Shown here: positions 1-12,055 of the stretch, one piece after another | Layout of the letters: the number at the start of each line of letters is the position of its first letter | Numbering within the stretch: position 1 is the first letter of the stretch | Origin: Endocalyx cinctus | Taxonomy: Eukaryota > Ascomycota > Sordariomycetes > Amphisphaeriales > Apiosporaceae | Direction of reading: 5' to 3' | NCBI GenBank assembly: GCA_001600455.1 | Contig: BCKC01000011.1 | Span: 1,329,835-1,393,834, forward strand | Length of the DNA stretch: 64,000 nucleotides | Notes under the pieces: generated by a model | What the model was told of the DNA's origin: nothing | What the model saw: the letters and a program-made list of their open reading frames with translations, nothing else | Database searches by the model: none | Program-made: the position numbers and the translations under genes

Positions 1-1213
1 GATGTTGATGTACTGGAAGAGCACTGAAGTGATGGTGATGATGAACGTGTTTTGAAAGGTCGTACTCCGACAAGGGAAGATGTTGTTTTATGTATGTAAG
101 AAAGGAAAGAAAGAGGCGAGAATGAGGACAGATCGACTATTTGTTTTTATTTCGTCTTCTCTCTCCTTTTCTTCTTTTTACTGCCTTATATAGTAGCGCA
201 TCAAGGGAAATAAAAAGGATAACGAAGCTAAGTTATCGCGTATCCTGCGTTGGTACTTAGGCTACCGTAAAATGGAAGCAGAAGTGAACAGGTGGGCAGG
301 AATATTTCAGGTGGGTCGTAGGCAGATGCAGATGTCGGTAAAGGAAGTAATAGGAAAAGAAAAACAGGAACAAAGGGCGCGTGTAGTCATGATTGGATTA
401 TTTGAAATGTGTCCTTGTTGAAATCATTAAAGATATGTTATATTCACTTACTATAGTGGCACAATGAGACCTGCTCAGTGAAGGAGGGATCTCAAGTTGA
501 TGTATTATCAAAAGGGGTCTGCAGTTGGATATTATGTTTAAGTCAGAAGGTTAGGAACGGGGTGAAGAAAGATTGATGATTGATGATAATAGATGTGTGA
601 TTTTCAACTGGGTTATCTTAGGTAATTAAAAAAAAAAAAAAGAGGGCCTATTAAAGGGCAATGTGGCTGGAGAGGTAGGGGGTGGAAATACTTACCCGTC
701 TTTGGATGATAAGGCTTCTTGTAAGTTATTAGGTACTTGTTCATAGTACCTACATACCCCTAAGTAAAGTACCTACCTAGGTACCTAGGTAGTGATATCC
801 ATACTGATAGGTAATGATACCGTATACCGTATACCGTATACTGTATACTGTATTTCAGGGGTAGTATCAAATCAGTACCTAAATATCTCTCTGCCTAGGT
901 AGGTAGGTACCTAGGTATTCCCTACTACGTGGCTAATATAGAGAGTAGAAAGTGGAACTATAGGGATGTTTAGCATTACTTTACTACTGTAATAGGCTAT
1001 TGGGCATTCTCTACTAGGTAAATCGCCAAAGTGTCAATTAATGGTTATGTATGCTCTTCCTCGTACTTAGCTCTAGTCTACATTCGTCTAAAGTCGTGTG
1101 TCCTCTTGGAATAGCATCAATTCCAACTTAATAGATTCTTCCCTCACCTTCATTCCTTCCCGTTGCCTAACGTTATATCTGGCTCGGTATTCTTGAATCA
1201 CTTGTTGCCAGAT
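1..1213. other. Intergenic region, AT-rich, with TAGGTACC-type repeats
   Basis: No coding region is supported here. The first 200 bases hold a purine-rich then a pyrimidine-rich stretch that could belong to the promoter or UTR of a gene beyond the left edge; this is a guess. Positions 769-915 hold clustered TAGGTACC/CCTAGGTA palindromic repeats. Around 818-855 there is a short microsatellite of the type TACCGTA repeated several times. The last 150 bases form the upstream region of the p24 gene. Confidence 0.6.
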
Positions 1214-1970
1214 ATGTTTTTATCGACTAAATCGCTATTAATAGCGGCAAGCTTCTTGCCAGCTGTCTTTGCCCACAATATACAGCTCCCTGCGCATGGC
1301 CGGGAATGCTTCCACGAAGAACTTCACAAGGACGATGTCATGACCGTTACCTTCCAGGTCGGCGACCGGGAGTTTGGCAGTGCGGGAAACCTTGACATTG
1401 ATTTCTGGGTACGATGGTGTCTCCTATCTTTTCCTCTAATTGTCATTGGTATGCGACATCTACTTACACCACATGTCCCATTCTTCAGATCACGAATCCT
1501 ATGGGTCAGTATGAGACCTTCCAGAAGGAAGTTTCGAACGGCGACTACTCTTTCACTGCCAAGCACGATGGAAAATTCTTATACTGCTTCGGTAACGAGC
1601 ATTGGGGAGCAAACAGCAAAGAGGTATCCTTCAATGTCCACGGTATAGTCTACGTCTCGGAATCCGATGTTCCCTCGGATCCTTTAGAGTCGGAAGGTCA
1701 GTTTGAATCTACTCAATTCGTAGCACCTACAGTCCCATCGTACAGATTACTCACTGTCCTATAGTCAAGAAACTTTCTGAACTAGTAGCTCAAGTCAAGG
1801 ACGAGCAATCCTATATCGTCGTTCGAGAACGGACTCACCGAAATACCGCTGAAAGCACAAACAGTCGAGTAAAGTGGTGGAATATCTTTGTCATTGGCGT
1901 GGTTATTGGAGAGTCTCTTTTCCAAGTGTGGTGGCTTCGGAGATTCTTCGAGGTGAAGAGAGTTGTATGA
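1214..1970 (+). CDS. EMP24: p24 family cargo receptor Emp24 (COPII vesicle protein)
   Basis: Three exons: 1214-1408, 1489-1696 and 1765-1970, giving 202 aa. p24 proteins cycle between ER and Golgi in COPII/COPI vesicles and help load cargo such as GPI-anchored proteins. The start at 1214 opens a clean 20-residue signal peptide ending AVFA before HNIQLP; an in-frame ATG at 1163 would bury it. A GOLD domain follows, with the two conserved cysteines (RECFHEE and LYCFGNE). Then comes the diagnostic membrane-proximal motif VKDEQSYIVVRERTHRNTAE, a single transmembrane helix (WWNIFVIGVVIGESLFQVWW) and a short cytosolic tail starting RRFFEVK. The RRFFEV tail and the ERTHRNTAEST motif match Emp24 rather than Erv25 or the Erp proteins. 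Length is normal for the family. It is convergent with the SEC66 gene downstream. Confidence 0.95.
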
Positions 1971-2956
1971 GAGAAGAAACCAAAGAAATAAAAAAAGAAC
2001 AAGAAAACACATGATTTTTTTTTTCTTGATCATGTGTTTTACGAGCTTTGCATCATCTTGCGACTCTAGGAAGCATGGCGTGGCAGTGGTGGCGATGGAT
2101 GATAATCTCCCACCAACAAAATGGGAGTCGAGAGTAGCTTTGCGTTGTATATTATGAACCCAGCAACGAGTGTTTCAACTGAAAATACACACGCGATTAA
2201 TAGTCAATTAGATCGAGTTCTAACTTGTAACTTATGTACAAAGACAGCTGTACTCAACGATGGGAGCGTAGTACTATGAGGATAAGAGGAGACTTGGAGG
2301 TTTAATATCATTTTCTTTAAGCAGATCTACGAACTTATCTCAACTTAATTAGTCTAGTTAACCCTGAAAGCTAAGCCCGCCTTAGGCCTGGACAACTCGA
2401 GTTTCGACACATATATGTTCTGTCTGCCTCGCCCAGAAGTATCCTACATGACTGATGTTTTGGTTATACGCAGATCGTCAGAATACATCTATAAATATGT
2501 GTTCCTTGTTGGCGTCTGTCCTAAATGACTAAGGAGGGCAATTTATTTATCATGCGTACAAGGCGCGGCGAAGTCTAGTGGTTGGAGTAGATGCTTTCAA
2601 GGATACCTACTACATACGAGCAAGTTATATATAACCAAGGTGAATTCTTATTAAAGCGTCAAAAGACGGACGTTGAGAAGACTAAGAGATGCTATCTGGT
2701 AAGACAGCAAGTAACCCGTCCCGCGTGCCTTCAGAACAGAATATTGCGGCCGGTTCTTGTATTGGGACCTTCACTGCATCTCCTGCGTACATCATTATGA
2801 TTCGTGCCTGAATTTCAAACAATATGCTGGTGCCAATCTTCACGCCTGAACGCCGTATACGGATATCAACCCCGTTAAGGATCCGCAAATGTCATTAACG
2901 ACACAAGCTCTATGTATAGTAATACAAAATTTTCCGTGCCCATATTGATGATCTGT
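1971..2956. other. Intergenic region between two convergent genes
   Basis: This is the 3'-3' space between EMP24 and SEC66. I see no conserved coding sequence; the short ORFs here have no family resemblance. It is moderately AT-rich and must hold both transcript ends. Confidence 0.55.
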
Positions 2957-3780
2957 TTATTTCTTACCCTTCTTCTTCTTGGACGGGGTGGAAGCCGGAG
3001 TACTCGAGTCGACCAATACAGCGTCGTCGTCGGTGGAACCCTTGGTCGACTCTTCGTCTAGTTCTTTCATGAAGTCTTTCTTGATCACCTCCCGCCGCTT
3101 TTCCCACCACTCTTTCTCCGATTGTACTTTACCTTCGATCTCTTCGAGACGGGCGCGCAGAGCCGTGTTAGCAGCTATTTCGTTCGCCGACTGAAAAATG
3201 GTCTGCCCCCAGCCAGGTGCAAGTGCGTTCGCCTACGTATATGTCTGGTCAACCTATTTGCCGGTTCGCATGAGTAGAAGGTGATGCTAGATGAATACCT
3301 CTTGAACAACATCGCGCAGCTCCTCCTCGATTTCCTTCTCCGCTCGTTGAAATCTCTGGTTCAGATCATCCCCGACACTACCCCTCTGCAATAAAGCGTT
3401 GAGTGCTTGCTTAGAAGTTCGAATCTGTATAATGCGACGGATGTCCTCGACGGCTCGGCGCAAAAGAGCAGCTCTGACGACGCTATCCGGGATCTTAGGT
3501 GTCTTTTCTTGTCCCTCCTCGGGCTCCATATGGAGTAACGACAGATAAATGTTTCTCTGTAGATGAGGGGGGAACCATGGTTCTAAGTTGGCACTTTCCA
3601 CTGCGCAGTACTATGTTAGTCCTCTAGTACGTGAATGTTCTGTTGTCGAGGCGCGAGCGGAGCTTGAAACCTACAGGCCTTTCGTTTTCTGTATACGGTA
3701 GAGAAAGTATATAGGGAACCTCCAAGAACTGTTATATATGCAAACGGGAGCGCAAGGCTCATCCAATCTATATCAAACAT
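2957..3780 (-). CDS. SEC66: Translocation protein Sec66 (Sec71), Sec62/63 complex subunit
   Basis: Three exons on the minus strand: 3780-3675, 3600-3299 and 3232-2957, giving 227 aa. Sec66 is a single-pass ER membrane subunit of the Sec62/Sec63 complex for post-translational protein import. Exon 1 encodes a hydrophobic N-terminal segment (MSLALPFAYITVLGGSLYTF) followed by a basic YRKRKA stop-transfer. Exon 2 carries the conserved LEPWFPPHLQRNIYLSLLHM block and an amphipathic helical region. Exon 3 contains NALAPGWGQTIFQSANEIAA and a lysine-rich tail (KKKKGKK). Donors and acceptors are canonical and the phases close (1, then 0). A start inside exon 2 would lose the membrane anchor, so the upstream exon was preferred. 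The gene is divergent from RCL1, with about 630 bp between start codons. Confidence 0.93.
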
Positions 3781-4406
3781 TTTTTCTTTCTTCAATTTAA
3801 ATAAGTGTCGTTGCTGAAACTTTTGGCGAAAGAAAATGCGAATGAAGAGGAAATAAGATGTTGCGTTAAGGACAATTTACATTAACATACAAGGTTAGAT
3901 ACCTCCAGCGCTATCAACCAATTATTGAAAACATGACACTTTTCAAAAGCCCCAGCTTAGATTATTATTAAGTTTTAACCGATGAGGTCAGTCCACTAGA
4001 CCCGTTCTAACTTGACAGGGGCCAGTACGCTAATAACGTGCCACTAATGTACTATCCATTCAGCATTGTACCTATACTAGGTGGCAGCAGGTGGCAGTAT
4101 GCCCCTATTGTGGCACACTAGGCTGATTAGAACCTACTGTGTACTGTGTAGAAGAGCTACGCCATCCAACCCAGCCAGCCAGCCACAGTCTTTCATACCT
4201 ACCTACCAGCCTACCTAGGTAGGTAGGTACATATGGCATACATACTTACACGTACAATAATGGGTCGTCGGAAAGGTACTATTATTAATCCGATATCTAC
4301 CCTCACCGCCTTATTTTTTTAATGGCAGAATGTGGACAGAATAGTTTAGCTTCTAAATCATCTTGCATTTTTCTTTGTTACCCAAATAAACCATTTATCA
4401 ATCACA
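3781..4406. promoter_or_regulatory. Divergent promoter region between SEC66 and RCL1
   Basis: This 626-bp spacer separates two divergent start codons and must hold both promoters. It contains a TAGGTACC-type repeat cluster near 4197-4232 next to a CCAGC tandem run (about 4168-4184). No specific factor site is assigned. Confidence 0.5.
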
Positions 4407-5624
4407 ATGTCGGCTCCAAAACCCGAATTTATCAAGTTCACCGGACATAGATCTTTCACGCAACGCTTGATCTTATCTACATTAACAGGCCGTCCAATCC
4501 ATATATCGAAAATCAGATCCAATTCCCCCACCAACCCCGGTCTTGCCCCGCATGAAGTCTCATTTCTCCGTCTACTCGAGGCCGTTACGAACGGTAGCTC
4601 CATTCAAATCTCTTATACTGGTACGACCATAACATTTCAACCTGGCCTTATAACCGGTGCTGCTCCGGGGTTCGGCGCCACCGACGACGTCATCGAACAC
4701 ACCCTACCTGCAACATGTACGCGAGGAATCACATATTTCCTTCTCCCTCTCTGCATCCTCGCGCCTTTCTCTAAATCGCATATGAATGTCCGCTTCTCTG
4801 GACCGGGCGTTATAACCGCGGCTACCGAGACCGGAGACCTTTCTATCGACTCATTCCGTACCGCTATACTTCCCTTATATGATCTGTTCGGAATACCCGC
4901 CGTGCGTATAGAGCTGCGAGTCCTTCAGCGATCGTGCGTCGGACCGAGAGGAAGCGGTGGCGCAGGATCCGTGGAACTTAGATTTGGGAGCCAAGTCAGA
5001 TTACCTAAAACTTTGCATCTAAATAGAAATCCCGGAAAGATAAGGCGGATAAGGGGTGTCGCGTATGCGACGGGCGTGTCTGCGTCGAATAACGCTCGGA
5101 TGATACACTCGGCTCGCGAGATACTTAACCCGTTCGTGTCCGATATCCACATTGCGTCCCAGTATGACCAAGCGCCGTTAGTAGCAGACGCCGCAGGGAA
5201 GACAGGTGGCAAAAAGAGGCTGGGAATAGGGTTTGGTATAAGCCTCGTGGCGGAATCCAGTACCACCGGTGTTTTATACTCGGCGGACGTAGTAGCTCCG
5301 TGGCAAGGAGGCGAGGTACCGGAAGATACCGCAAAGAGATGCGCATACCAGCTTTTGGAGTCGATAAGTTTGGGTGGCTGCGTCAGTAGGGCGGCATCAT
5401 GTACTGTATTAATACTAATGGCCATGGGCTCGGAGGACGTAGGACGACTACGACTCGGAAAGGATGTCGTAGGCTCGGAAGAAGTTATAGAGCTGGCGCG
5501 CGAGTTGAAAATGTTTGGTGCGAGTAGCTGGGGTCTTCGAGATGTAGACGAGGACGACATGCGCGATATATTAGTATCGGTGAAGGGGACTGGCGTGGGC
5601 AACGTGGGGCGGAAAATCGCATAA
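4407..5624 (+). CDS. RCL1: RNA 3'-phosphate cyclase-like protein Rcl1, 18S rRNA processing
   Basis: Single exon, 405 aa. Rcl1 is a nucleolar SSU-processome factor that acts with Bms1 in early pre-18S rRNA cleavage. It has the RtcA fold but the family lacks cyclase activity. The N-terminus (FIKFTGHRSFTQRLILSTLTG) and the block FQPGLITGAAPGF followed by GITYFLLPLCILAPFSK are characteristic. Further conserved segments are KLRRIRG-like KIRRIRGVAYATGVS and GGEVPEDTAKRCAYQLLESI. Start 4407 is the first ATG of the frame, and the length agrees with the usual 360-410 residues. The stop lies only 59 bp from the stop of the convergent gene at 5684-6832, so the transcripts probably overlap at their 3' ends. 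Confidence 0.95.
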   Translation: MSAPKPEFIKFTGHRSFTQRLILSTLTGRPIHISKIRSNSPTNPGLAPHEVSFLRLLEAVTNGSSIQISYTGTTITFQPGLITGAAPGFGATDDVIEHTLPATCTRGITYFLLPLCILAPFSKSHMNVRFSGPGVITAATETGDLSIDSFRTAILPLYDLFGIPAVRIELRVLQRSCVGPRGSGGAGSVELRFGSQVRLPKTLHLNRNPGKIRRIRGVAYATGVSASNNARMIHSAREILNPFVSDIHIASQYDQAPLVADAAGKTGGKKRLGIGFGISLVAESSTTGVLYSADVVAPWQGGEVPEDTAKRCAYQLLESISLGGCVSRAASCTVLILMAMGSEDVGRLRLGKDVVGSEEVIELARELKMFGASSWGLRDVDEDDMRDILVSVKGTGVGNVGRKIA

Positions 5625-5683
5625 TATTTACGAGTCTATTCTATATTCTTGACTCTACAATGTGTGCCATTCATCTTGTCTCG

Positions 5684-6832
5684 TCATGACTGAGTCTGGT
5701 TTCTTTGTGCCGTTGCTAATCTCGCTCTTCTTTGCGCGGCCAATGCTGCCAGCGTTGCATTATACCGAACGCTGCCGAGAGCAGAATTAGCGGCAGTTTC
5801 GATAGAATCATGCCTGTTATTCCATGCAGTCTGCAGTGATTGGCGTATATTAAAATTGGCAAGAATCGCGTTCCCAGATCTCAAAGTGTCGCTCAAGCTA
5901 TCTAACTCGACACGGGGTTGGGCTGGCGATCGCCTCAATATATCAGATCTTGGCCCTCGTTCAATTGCTGCATTTCCAACTTCATGACCGTCACTGCCTA
6001 GCGGGTGCATCTCCATCTCGTTGAAATCTTCTCGGATAGCGGCATTACGGAGGACCCCACGCTCTTCCGCGTCGTGATCTTGACCAGGATTTAAGGTCTG
6101 GGCAAGACCTTCGGCCAGCGTAGTATTCGGCGTTGGTGACACCACCTTTCTTAGCTTCTCCTTCTCCATGTTCACCGTCAGCATAAGACATTGAAGCGCA
6201 AGAACGACCAGGTCCAAAACAACGAGGGATAGCTTCGAGGTCGGGGCTTTCTGGCCGACGAAATCGACTAGTATACCACCGTGGAGATAGCCTCGAGACG
6301 GTTCGCCGGCACGGGGAAGGGAGGATGCTAGGTGGAGTAAGATGCATATAGCGTTTGTGGCGAAGATGGCCGGAACATGAAAATTGGGCACGATTATAAT
6401 GCTGTCTTCGGATTTGGGGCTAACGTATAGGGCCTGGGTGAGCCAGCGTAGCAATAATCGGTAGAAGGAGCAGCTAAAAAAAAAAAAAAAAAAAACGAAC
6501 AAAAGGGAGTTAGAAGATTCATGCGTCCGTGTATGCGAAGTCAGGGGTAAGATTTGGACGTACTCCATATAGTATAATACACATAGCTCGGCATACACCA
6601 ACGTATCCAAGCTGCTCGCGAGATGGGTTAGGAATTGCAACTTTTTGAGCAAGGCCTTCTTTGCCTTCTTCGAGAGGGAAGGATTCCGATGCTGGGCGGG
6701 CTGGGCATTTTCGGGGTCGAGATCTGAAGCGGCCGGTAGTGATTCACGATAGGATTCGCTGTTTTCTCGGATCGGGTGGTCTGGGGAAAGGGGAGGTTCC
6801 GCCGGTGAGGTTGGGTCGGAAGCATTGCTCAT
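5684..6832 (-). CDS. DUF1746 membrane protein, Dsc4-like subunit of Golgi DSC E3 ligase
   Basis: Two exons: 6832-6564 and 6473-5684, giving 352 aa. An unspliced reading frame runs through the intron, but a GTACGT donor and a T19-TAG acceptor restore the conserved junction LYYMDCSFYRLLLRWLTQ, so splicing is the better model. DUF1746 proteins correspond to the Dsc4 subunit of the fungal DSC ubiquitin ligase, which works on Golgi and endosomal membrane proteins and on SREBP activation in some species. The assignment to Dsc4 is from my knowledge of the family and is less certain than the domain. Visible: a disordered acidic N-terminus, a basic KKAKKALLKK patch, three to four hydrophobic segments (about residues 70-215) and a long polar C-terminal tail. 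The final residues are arginine/alanine-rich. Confidence 0.8.
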   Translation of the reverse strand: MSNASDPTSPAEPPLSPDHPIRENSESYRESLPAASDLDPENAQPAQHRNPSLSKKAKKALLKKLQFLTHLASSLDTLVYAELCVLYYMEYVQILPLTSHTRTHESSNSLLFVFFFFFFSCSFYRLLLRWLTQALYVSPKSEDSIIIVPNFHVPAIFATNAICILLHLASSLPRAGEPSRGYLHGGILVDFVGQKAPTSKLSLVVLDLVVLALQCLMLTVNMEKEKLRKVVSPTPNTTLAEGLAQTLNPGQDHDAEERGVLRNAAIREDFNEMEMHPLGSDGHEVGNAAIERGPRSDILRRSPAQPRVELDSLSDTLRSGNAILANFNIRQSLQTAWNNRHDSIETAANSALGSVRYNATLAALAAQRRARLATAQRNQTQS

Positions 6833-8377
6833 AGCTCCACCTCATTCGACGTGAGAAATGAGAGAAACTCGAATCTTTCTCACATGCTGTGAAAATGGTT
6901 CGCTGGTGTGGTTGTAAGCACTGTCGAAGGCGGGATCAGGCGGGAATTCAGACAAAAAAAAAACAAAAAAAAAAAAACGACGGTGGCAAGATTATTGTAC
7001 TGTGTGAATTGAGTTTTATTTATTTTGTTAGATACGTGATGATATACGTAGAATGATGGGACGGGTTGTGTGTGATATTAGGTAGGGTATCTGGCACCTG
7101 GTAGACAAGACGGCCAACAGGGAGGAATAGGAGGACGCAAACACAGATAGAAACTACGACGCCAGCGTGCCTAGGAGAAAGATTAAAGATTACCAACCAA
7201 CCAACCAACCAACGAACTTAGTAGGCTAGTAGGTAGGAGGAGGTAGATGGATAGCAGCCTCCAGGGCTTTAGACCAAAAATCAGATGATTGATTACTTGA
7301 ATGGACACTATGCCTAGGTGATATTTAGGTACCTACCCGATACCTATGTACTTTTATTATACATATACCTACCTAGAGGTACCTACCCAGCTACCTTAGG
7401 TAGGTAGGTACCTATTTACGTCTATATGTATATAGGTACATATAGTACATAGCTTCAAATACTAGTAAGTACCGGCTAATTCAATATCTGAGTTAAATAT
7501 ATAATAATATATACTTGTATAGCTTTGATTTTGAGATAACTTTTATCTACTACGTACAGTATATTAGCAATAATAACCCCCTAGATAAATCAAACTTAAA
7601 GTATGATAGTAATTGGGTAATTGAGAGTAATTCGGAGATGTATAACAAAAGTATGAGGTTTACCAAAAAAAAAAAAAAAAAAAAGGAGAGGAAAGGAAAG
7701 AAAAGAAAAGAAAAGCAAAAAAATAGAAAGTAGATATACTTAGGTACCTAGCAATACCTTTACACTACTAATAAAACCCCTCTAAACGAGCCGTTAATAG
7801 CGTACTTAAACGTATAGCTTTTCACCCCTCCGAAAATCGCAGGCTATGGGGAAGCTAGGCTTGGACTTTTTTTTTTTTCTTCCCTGGATGTTAATTCTCT
7901 CTCTTCTTTCGCCATCTCTACGCCATTTCAATTTATCCTAACTATATGAGTACTTAGACCAAAGGTCTTTCTTATCAATCTTATCGGACAATGTCATTGG
8001 AGGTTGTAATAATAGCATACGCGGTGTGTGGTGTAAATAGAAAAAAATTAAATATTTTTTTTTTAACATAATCTTAAAGAGCTATGATCTACCCTAGGTA
8101 GCTCATTATCATTTAGCTACACTACCGATTCGGCCCCTCAACTCTATATGACTCTAAACTTTTTTTTTTTTTTTTATCCCTCTCAATTTAACTTCTTGTT
8201 TTTCTTCTTCATTCATACCCATAATATTCTTATATATCCTGTTTTCTTTTTCTAGAATTGAAAAATACCGGTCTCAATTGGCATCAGGGAACCGAGGCAA
8301 GGCGTCTGACGACGTTATCTCTCTGTCTTTTTCACCATATTTCGTTATATCCTAATTCATAAGCTCTAAGACCTCAA
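6833..8377. promoter_or_regulatory. Divergent intergenic region upstream of the DUF1746 gene and the CPS gene
   Basis: About 1.5 kb between divergent starts, with no supported gene. It holds A-rich runs (6954-6977, 7664-7684), a purine tract at 7664-7730, T runs (7868-7880, 8160-8176) and a TAGGTACC-type repeat cluster at about 7315-7420. The stretch 8160-8370 is pyrimidine-rich on the + strand, as in many fungal 5' leaders. Confidence 0.5.
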
Positions 8378-11300
8378 ATGGCTATGTCTATGAAGCTGGC
8401 AGGTCGAGCTCCAGCTCTCTTTCGGCATGGTCGTCGATTACCAATTGCACTCCCAAAGAGGAGGCAGTTCGTAACATCCACTGCTCGTATATCATCCCAC
8501 CTCTTAAATCTACCTACGACTAGTTCTTCAATCACCACCCAGAAGAGGTTATTGTCTGCCACTGCTGCTTGCCGGAATGCGAGCGTAGCTGATCAGGAAG
8601 CCCCCAATCCAAATGCTTATTTGGAAAGTGGTGTTATCAAGCCTCAAGACATTGTCGACGTGAAGAAAGTTTTGGTCATAGGCAGTGGTGGTTTAGCTAT
8701 CGGTCAAGCTGGCGAGTTTGACTATTCTGGTGAGTCGTCACATTTCTCTCCGGTCTGGAGGAATAGCCCCGTTGCTTTGCTTTACTCACCATCGCCCGGC
8801 TAAGCTGACGTGCATACGTAAAGGTTCGCAAGCACTCAAGGCGCTCAAAGAAGCCGGTGTCGCCTCTGTACTTATGAACCCCAATATTGCTACCATCCAA
8901 ACCAACCATACCCTCGCCGACGAAGTTTACTACCTGCCCGTAACTCCGGAATATGTCTCGTACGTCATTGAAAAGGAGCGTCCTGACGGCGTCTTCCTCT
9001 CGTTTGGTGGCCAAACCGCGCTTAACTTGGGCGTGCAGATGCAGCGCATGGGATTATTTGAGAAGTACGGCGTCAAGGTTCTCGGCACCAGTGTTCATAC
9101 CCTGGAACTGAGCGAGGATCGTGATCTCTTTGCCAAAGCCCTGAACGAGATTGATATACCGATTGCCAAGTCGATCGCCGTCGGAACCGTCGAGGATGCT
9201 TTAGACGCCGCGAACAAAGTTGGCTATCCCATCATTGTTCGCGCTGCCTATGCGCTGGGTGGTCTTGGCTCCGGTTTCGCCAACAATGAGGAGGAATTGC
9301 GAAACATGGCTGCCCGATCCTTAACCCTCTCACCCCAGATACTGGTGGAAAAGTCTCTTAAAGGCTGGAAGGAGGTCGAATATGAAGTTGTCCGTGACGC
9401 CAACAACAACTGCATTACGGTTTGCAACATGGAGAATTTCGATCCTCTGGGTACCCACACGGGCGATTCCATTGTTGTCGCGCCTAGTCAGACTCTCAGC
9501 GACGAGGAATATCATATGCTTCGTTCCGCCGCCATCAAAATTGTGCGCCACCTCGGCGTCGTTGGCGAATGTAACGTGCAGTATGCTCTTCAGCCGGACG
9601 GGCTGGACTACCGAGTTATCGAAGTTAACGCTCGTCTTTCCCGTTCCTCGGCTCTGGCTTCAAAGGCTACCGGCTACCCTTTGGCCTACACGGCTGCAAA
9701 GATTGGTCTTGGACACACCTTGCCTGAACTACCCAACGCCGTAACGAAGACTACGACTGCTAATTTCGAGCCATCCCTTGACTATATTGTCACCAAGATA
9801 CCTCGCTGGGACTTATCCAAGTTCCAACATGTAAAACGTGATATTGGTAGCGCTATGAAATCCGTTGGTGAAGTTATGGCTATCGGTCGAACCTTTGAGG
9901 AGTCGTTCCAAAAGGCTATCCGTCAAGTCGATCCTAGATTTGTCGGCTTTCAAGGTGACAAATTTGAGGATCTCGATTACGAGCTCTCCCACCCCACCGA
10001 CCGACGCTGGTTAGCAGTTGGCCAGGCCATGCTTCACGAAGGCTATACTGTCGATAGAGTCCACGAGCTGAGCAAGATTGATAAGTGGTTCTTGCAAAAA
10101 CTCCAAAACTTGGTTGATTGTACCAAAGAGATGGAAGCCATCGGTAGCTTAGACGGACTCAAGAGAGATCTAGTTCTGAAGGCAAAGAAAATGGGCTTTT
10201 CTGATAAGCAAATTGCCATGGCTGTCAACAGCACCGAAGATGCTGTTCGCGCTCATCGTTTGAGCATGGGTATCCGTCCGTGGGTCAAAAAAATCGACAC
10301 ACTTGCGGCGGAATTTCCTGCTGATACCAATTACTTATACACTACTTATAACGCGAGCTCGCATGATGTCACGTTCGAAGACAATGGTACTGTCATTTTG
10401 GGCAGTGGTGTGTACCGAATTGGAAGCTCTGTCGAGTTTGATTGGTGCGCTGTCAGTGCAACCCAAGCTCTCAGAAACATGGGGCAGAAAACTGTCATGA
10501 TTAACTACAACCCCGAAACATATTCTACCGATTTCGATACCGCCGACAAGTTGTACTTCGAAGAGCTGAGTTACGAACGGGTCATGGATATATATGAACT
10601 CGAGAATGCTTCCGGCGTTGTCGTTTCCGTGGGAGGCCAGCTCCCGCAAAATATCGCACTCCGTCTGCAAGAGACCGGCAAGGCCAATGTGCTTGGGACG
10701 GACCCTAAGGATATCGATAAAGCTGAGGATCGGCAAAAGTTTTCAGAGATTCTCGACAGTATCGGCGTGGATCAGCCTGCGTGGAAGGAGCTTACGTCGG
10801 TTGCTGATGCTGAAAAGTTCGCTGACGACGTCGGCTACCCGGTTCTGGTTCGTCCTAGTTACGTGCTCTCTGGTGCGGCGATGACGGTCATCCGCAGCAA
10901 AGAAGACCTTAAGGATAAATTAGAGGCCGCTAGTAACGTTTCTCCCGACCACCCCGTGGTAATAACTAAATTCATCGAGGGTGCCCAGGAAATTGATGTA
11001 GACGGTGTTGCTGCCGAAGGCAAGCTCATTATACACGCTGTAAGCGAGCACGTTGAGCAGGCCGGTGTACACTCGGGCGATGCTACTCTCGTCCTCCCGC
11101 CGGTGAATTTGGACGAGAACACCATGTCCCGCCTTAAGGAGATAGCTGAAAAAGTAGCCAAGGCTTGGAAAATCACGGGCCCCTTCAACATGCAGATCAT
11201 TAAGGCGGACAACCCCGAAGGCAATGAACCACTCCTCAAGGTCATCGAATGCAATCTTCGCGCGTCCCGTTCTTTCCCGTTCGTCAGCAAGGTTTTAGGT

Positions 11301-12055
11301 ACCAACTTCATCGACGTTGCCACTAAAGCTCTCGTTGGACATGATGTTCCCGATCCGACGGACTTGATGGCCGTCAAGCGGAATTATCTCGCTACTAAAG
11401 TTCCGCAATTCTCTTGGACTCGTCTAGCTGGTGCCGATCCGTTTCTGGGCGTTGAAATGGCCAGCACTGGTGAAATGGCTTGTTTCGGAAAAGACTTGGT
11501 TGAGGCCTACTGGACTTCTATGCAGTCGGCAATGAACTTCCGGATGCCAGAACCCGGCGAGGGTATTCTTTTGGGAGGAGAACTGTCAAAATCATGGCTT
11601 ACCACCATCGTCGACTATCTCTCCCCTCTCGGTTACAAATTTTATGCCGCGGATGAAAATGTAAAGACATTCCTCGAAGCAAATACGAGAGACAAGGTGC
11701 CGGTGGAAGTGATTGAGTTCCCCAAAGAAGACAAGCGTGCTCTCCGAGAAGTGTTCCAGAAGTATGATATCCGTGGTGTTTTCAATTTGGCGTTAGCCCG
11801 AGGCAAAACGACAATGGATGTTGACTACGTAATGCGACGAAACGCCGTCGACTTTGGCGTTCCTCTCTTTATGGAGCCTCAGGTAAGTAATATGTCTCAT
11901 TCCGTTTCACTGCACACGACGGAACAAGTACTGATTTCTCGGTTTAGACGGCGATGCTCTTTGCCCAATGTATGAATGAGAAGCTACCTCGGAAAGAGGG
12001 CATTCCATCAGAGGTCCGACGGTGGTCTGATTTCATCGGCGGTAAGCCATTGTAA
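8378..12055 (+). CDS. arg-3: Carbamoyl-phosphate synthase, arginine-specific, large subunit (mitochondrial)
   Basis: Three exons: 8378-8729, 8824-11882 and 11948-12055, giving 1172 aa. It makes carbamoyl phosphate from ammonia (supplied by the small glutaminase subunit, not in this window), bicarbonate and two ATP, for arginine synthesis. The first 60-70 residues are rich in Arg, Ser and Ala with few acids, as in a mitochondrial presequence. The mature part starts near VKKVLVIGSGGLAIGQAGEF. The first ATP-grasp half lies at about residues 200-410 (NVQYALQPDG, VIEVNARLSRSSALA) and the second at about 755-960 (GPFNMQI, VIECNLRASRSFPF). An MGS-like C-terminal domain follows. There is no fused aspartate transcarbamylase, which separates it from the pyrimidine-pathway enzyme. 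The symbol follows the Neurospora name; the yeast equivalent is CPA2. The last exon encodes only 35 residues plus stop. Confidence 0.96.

Noticed and set aside
4925..5602. 225-aa ORF on the minus strand inside RCL1
   Set aside because: Antisense shadow of a confidently identified coding exon.
7515..7733. 72-aa ORF with a poly-Lys end
   Set aside because: Generated by an A-rich and AAAG-repeat stretch in an intergenic region.
8378..8383. Alternative start at 8384 for the CPS large subunit
   Set aside because: Both starts are in frame two codons apart and give the same presequence; the first ATG was kept.
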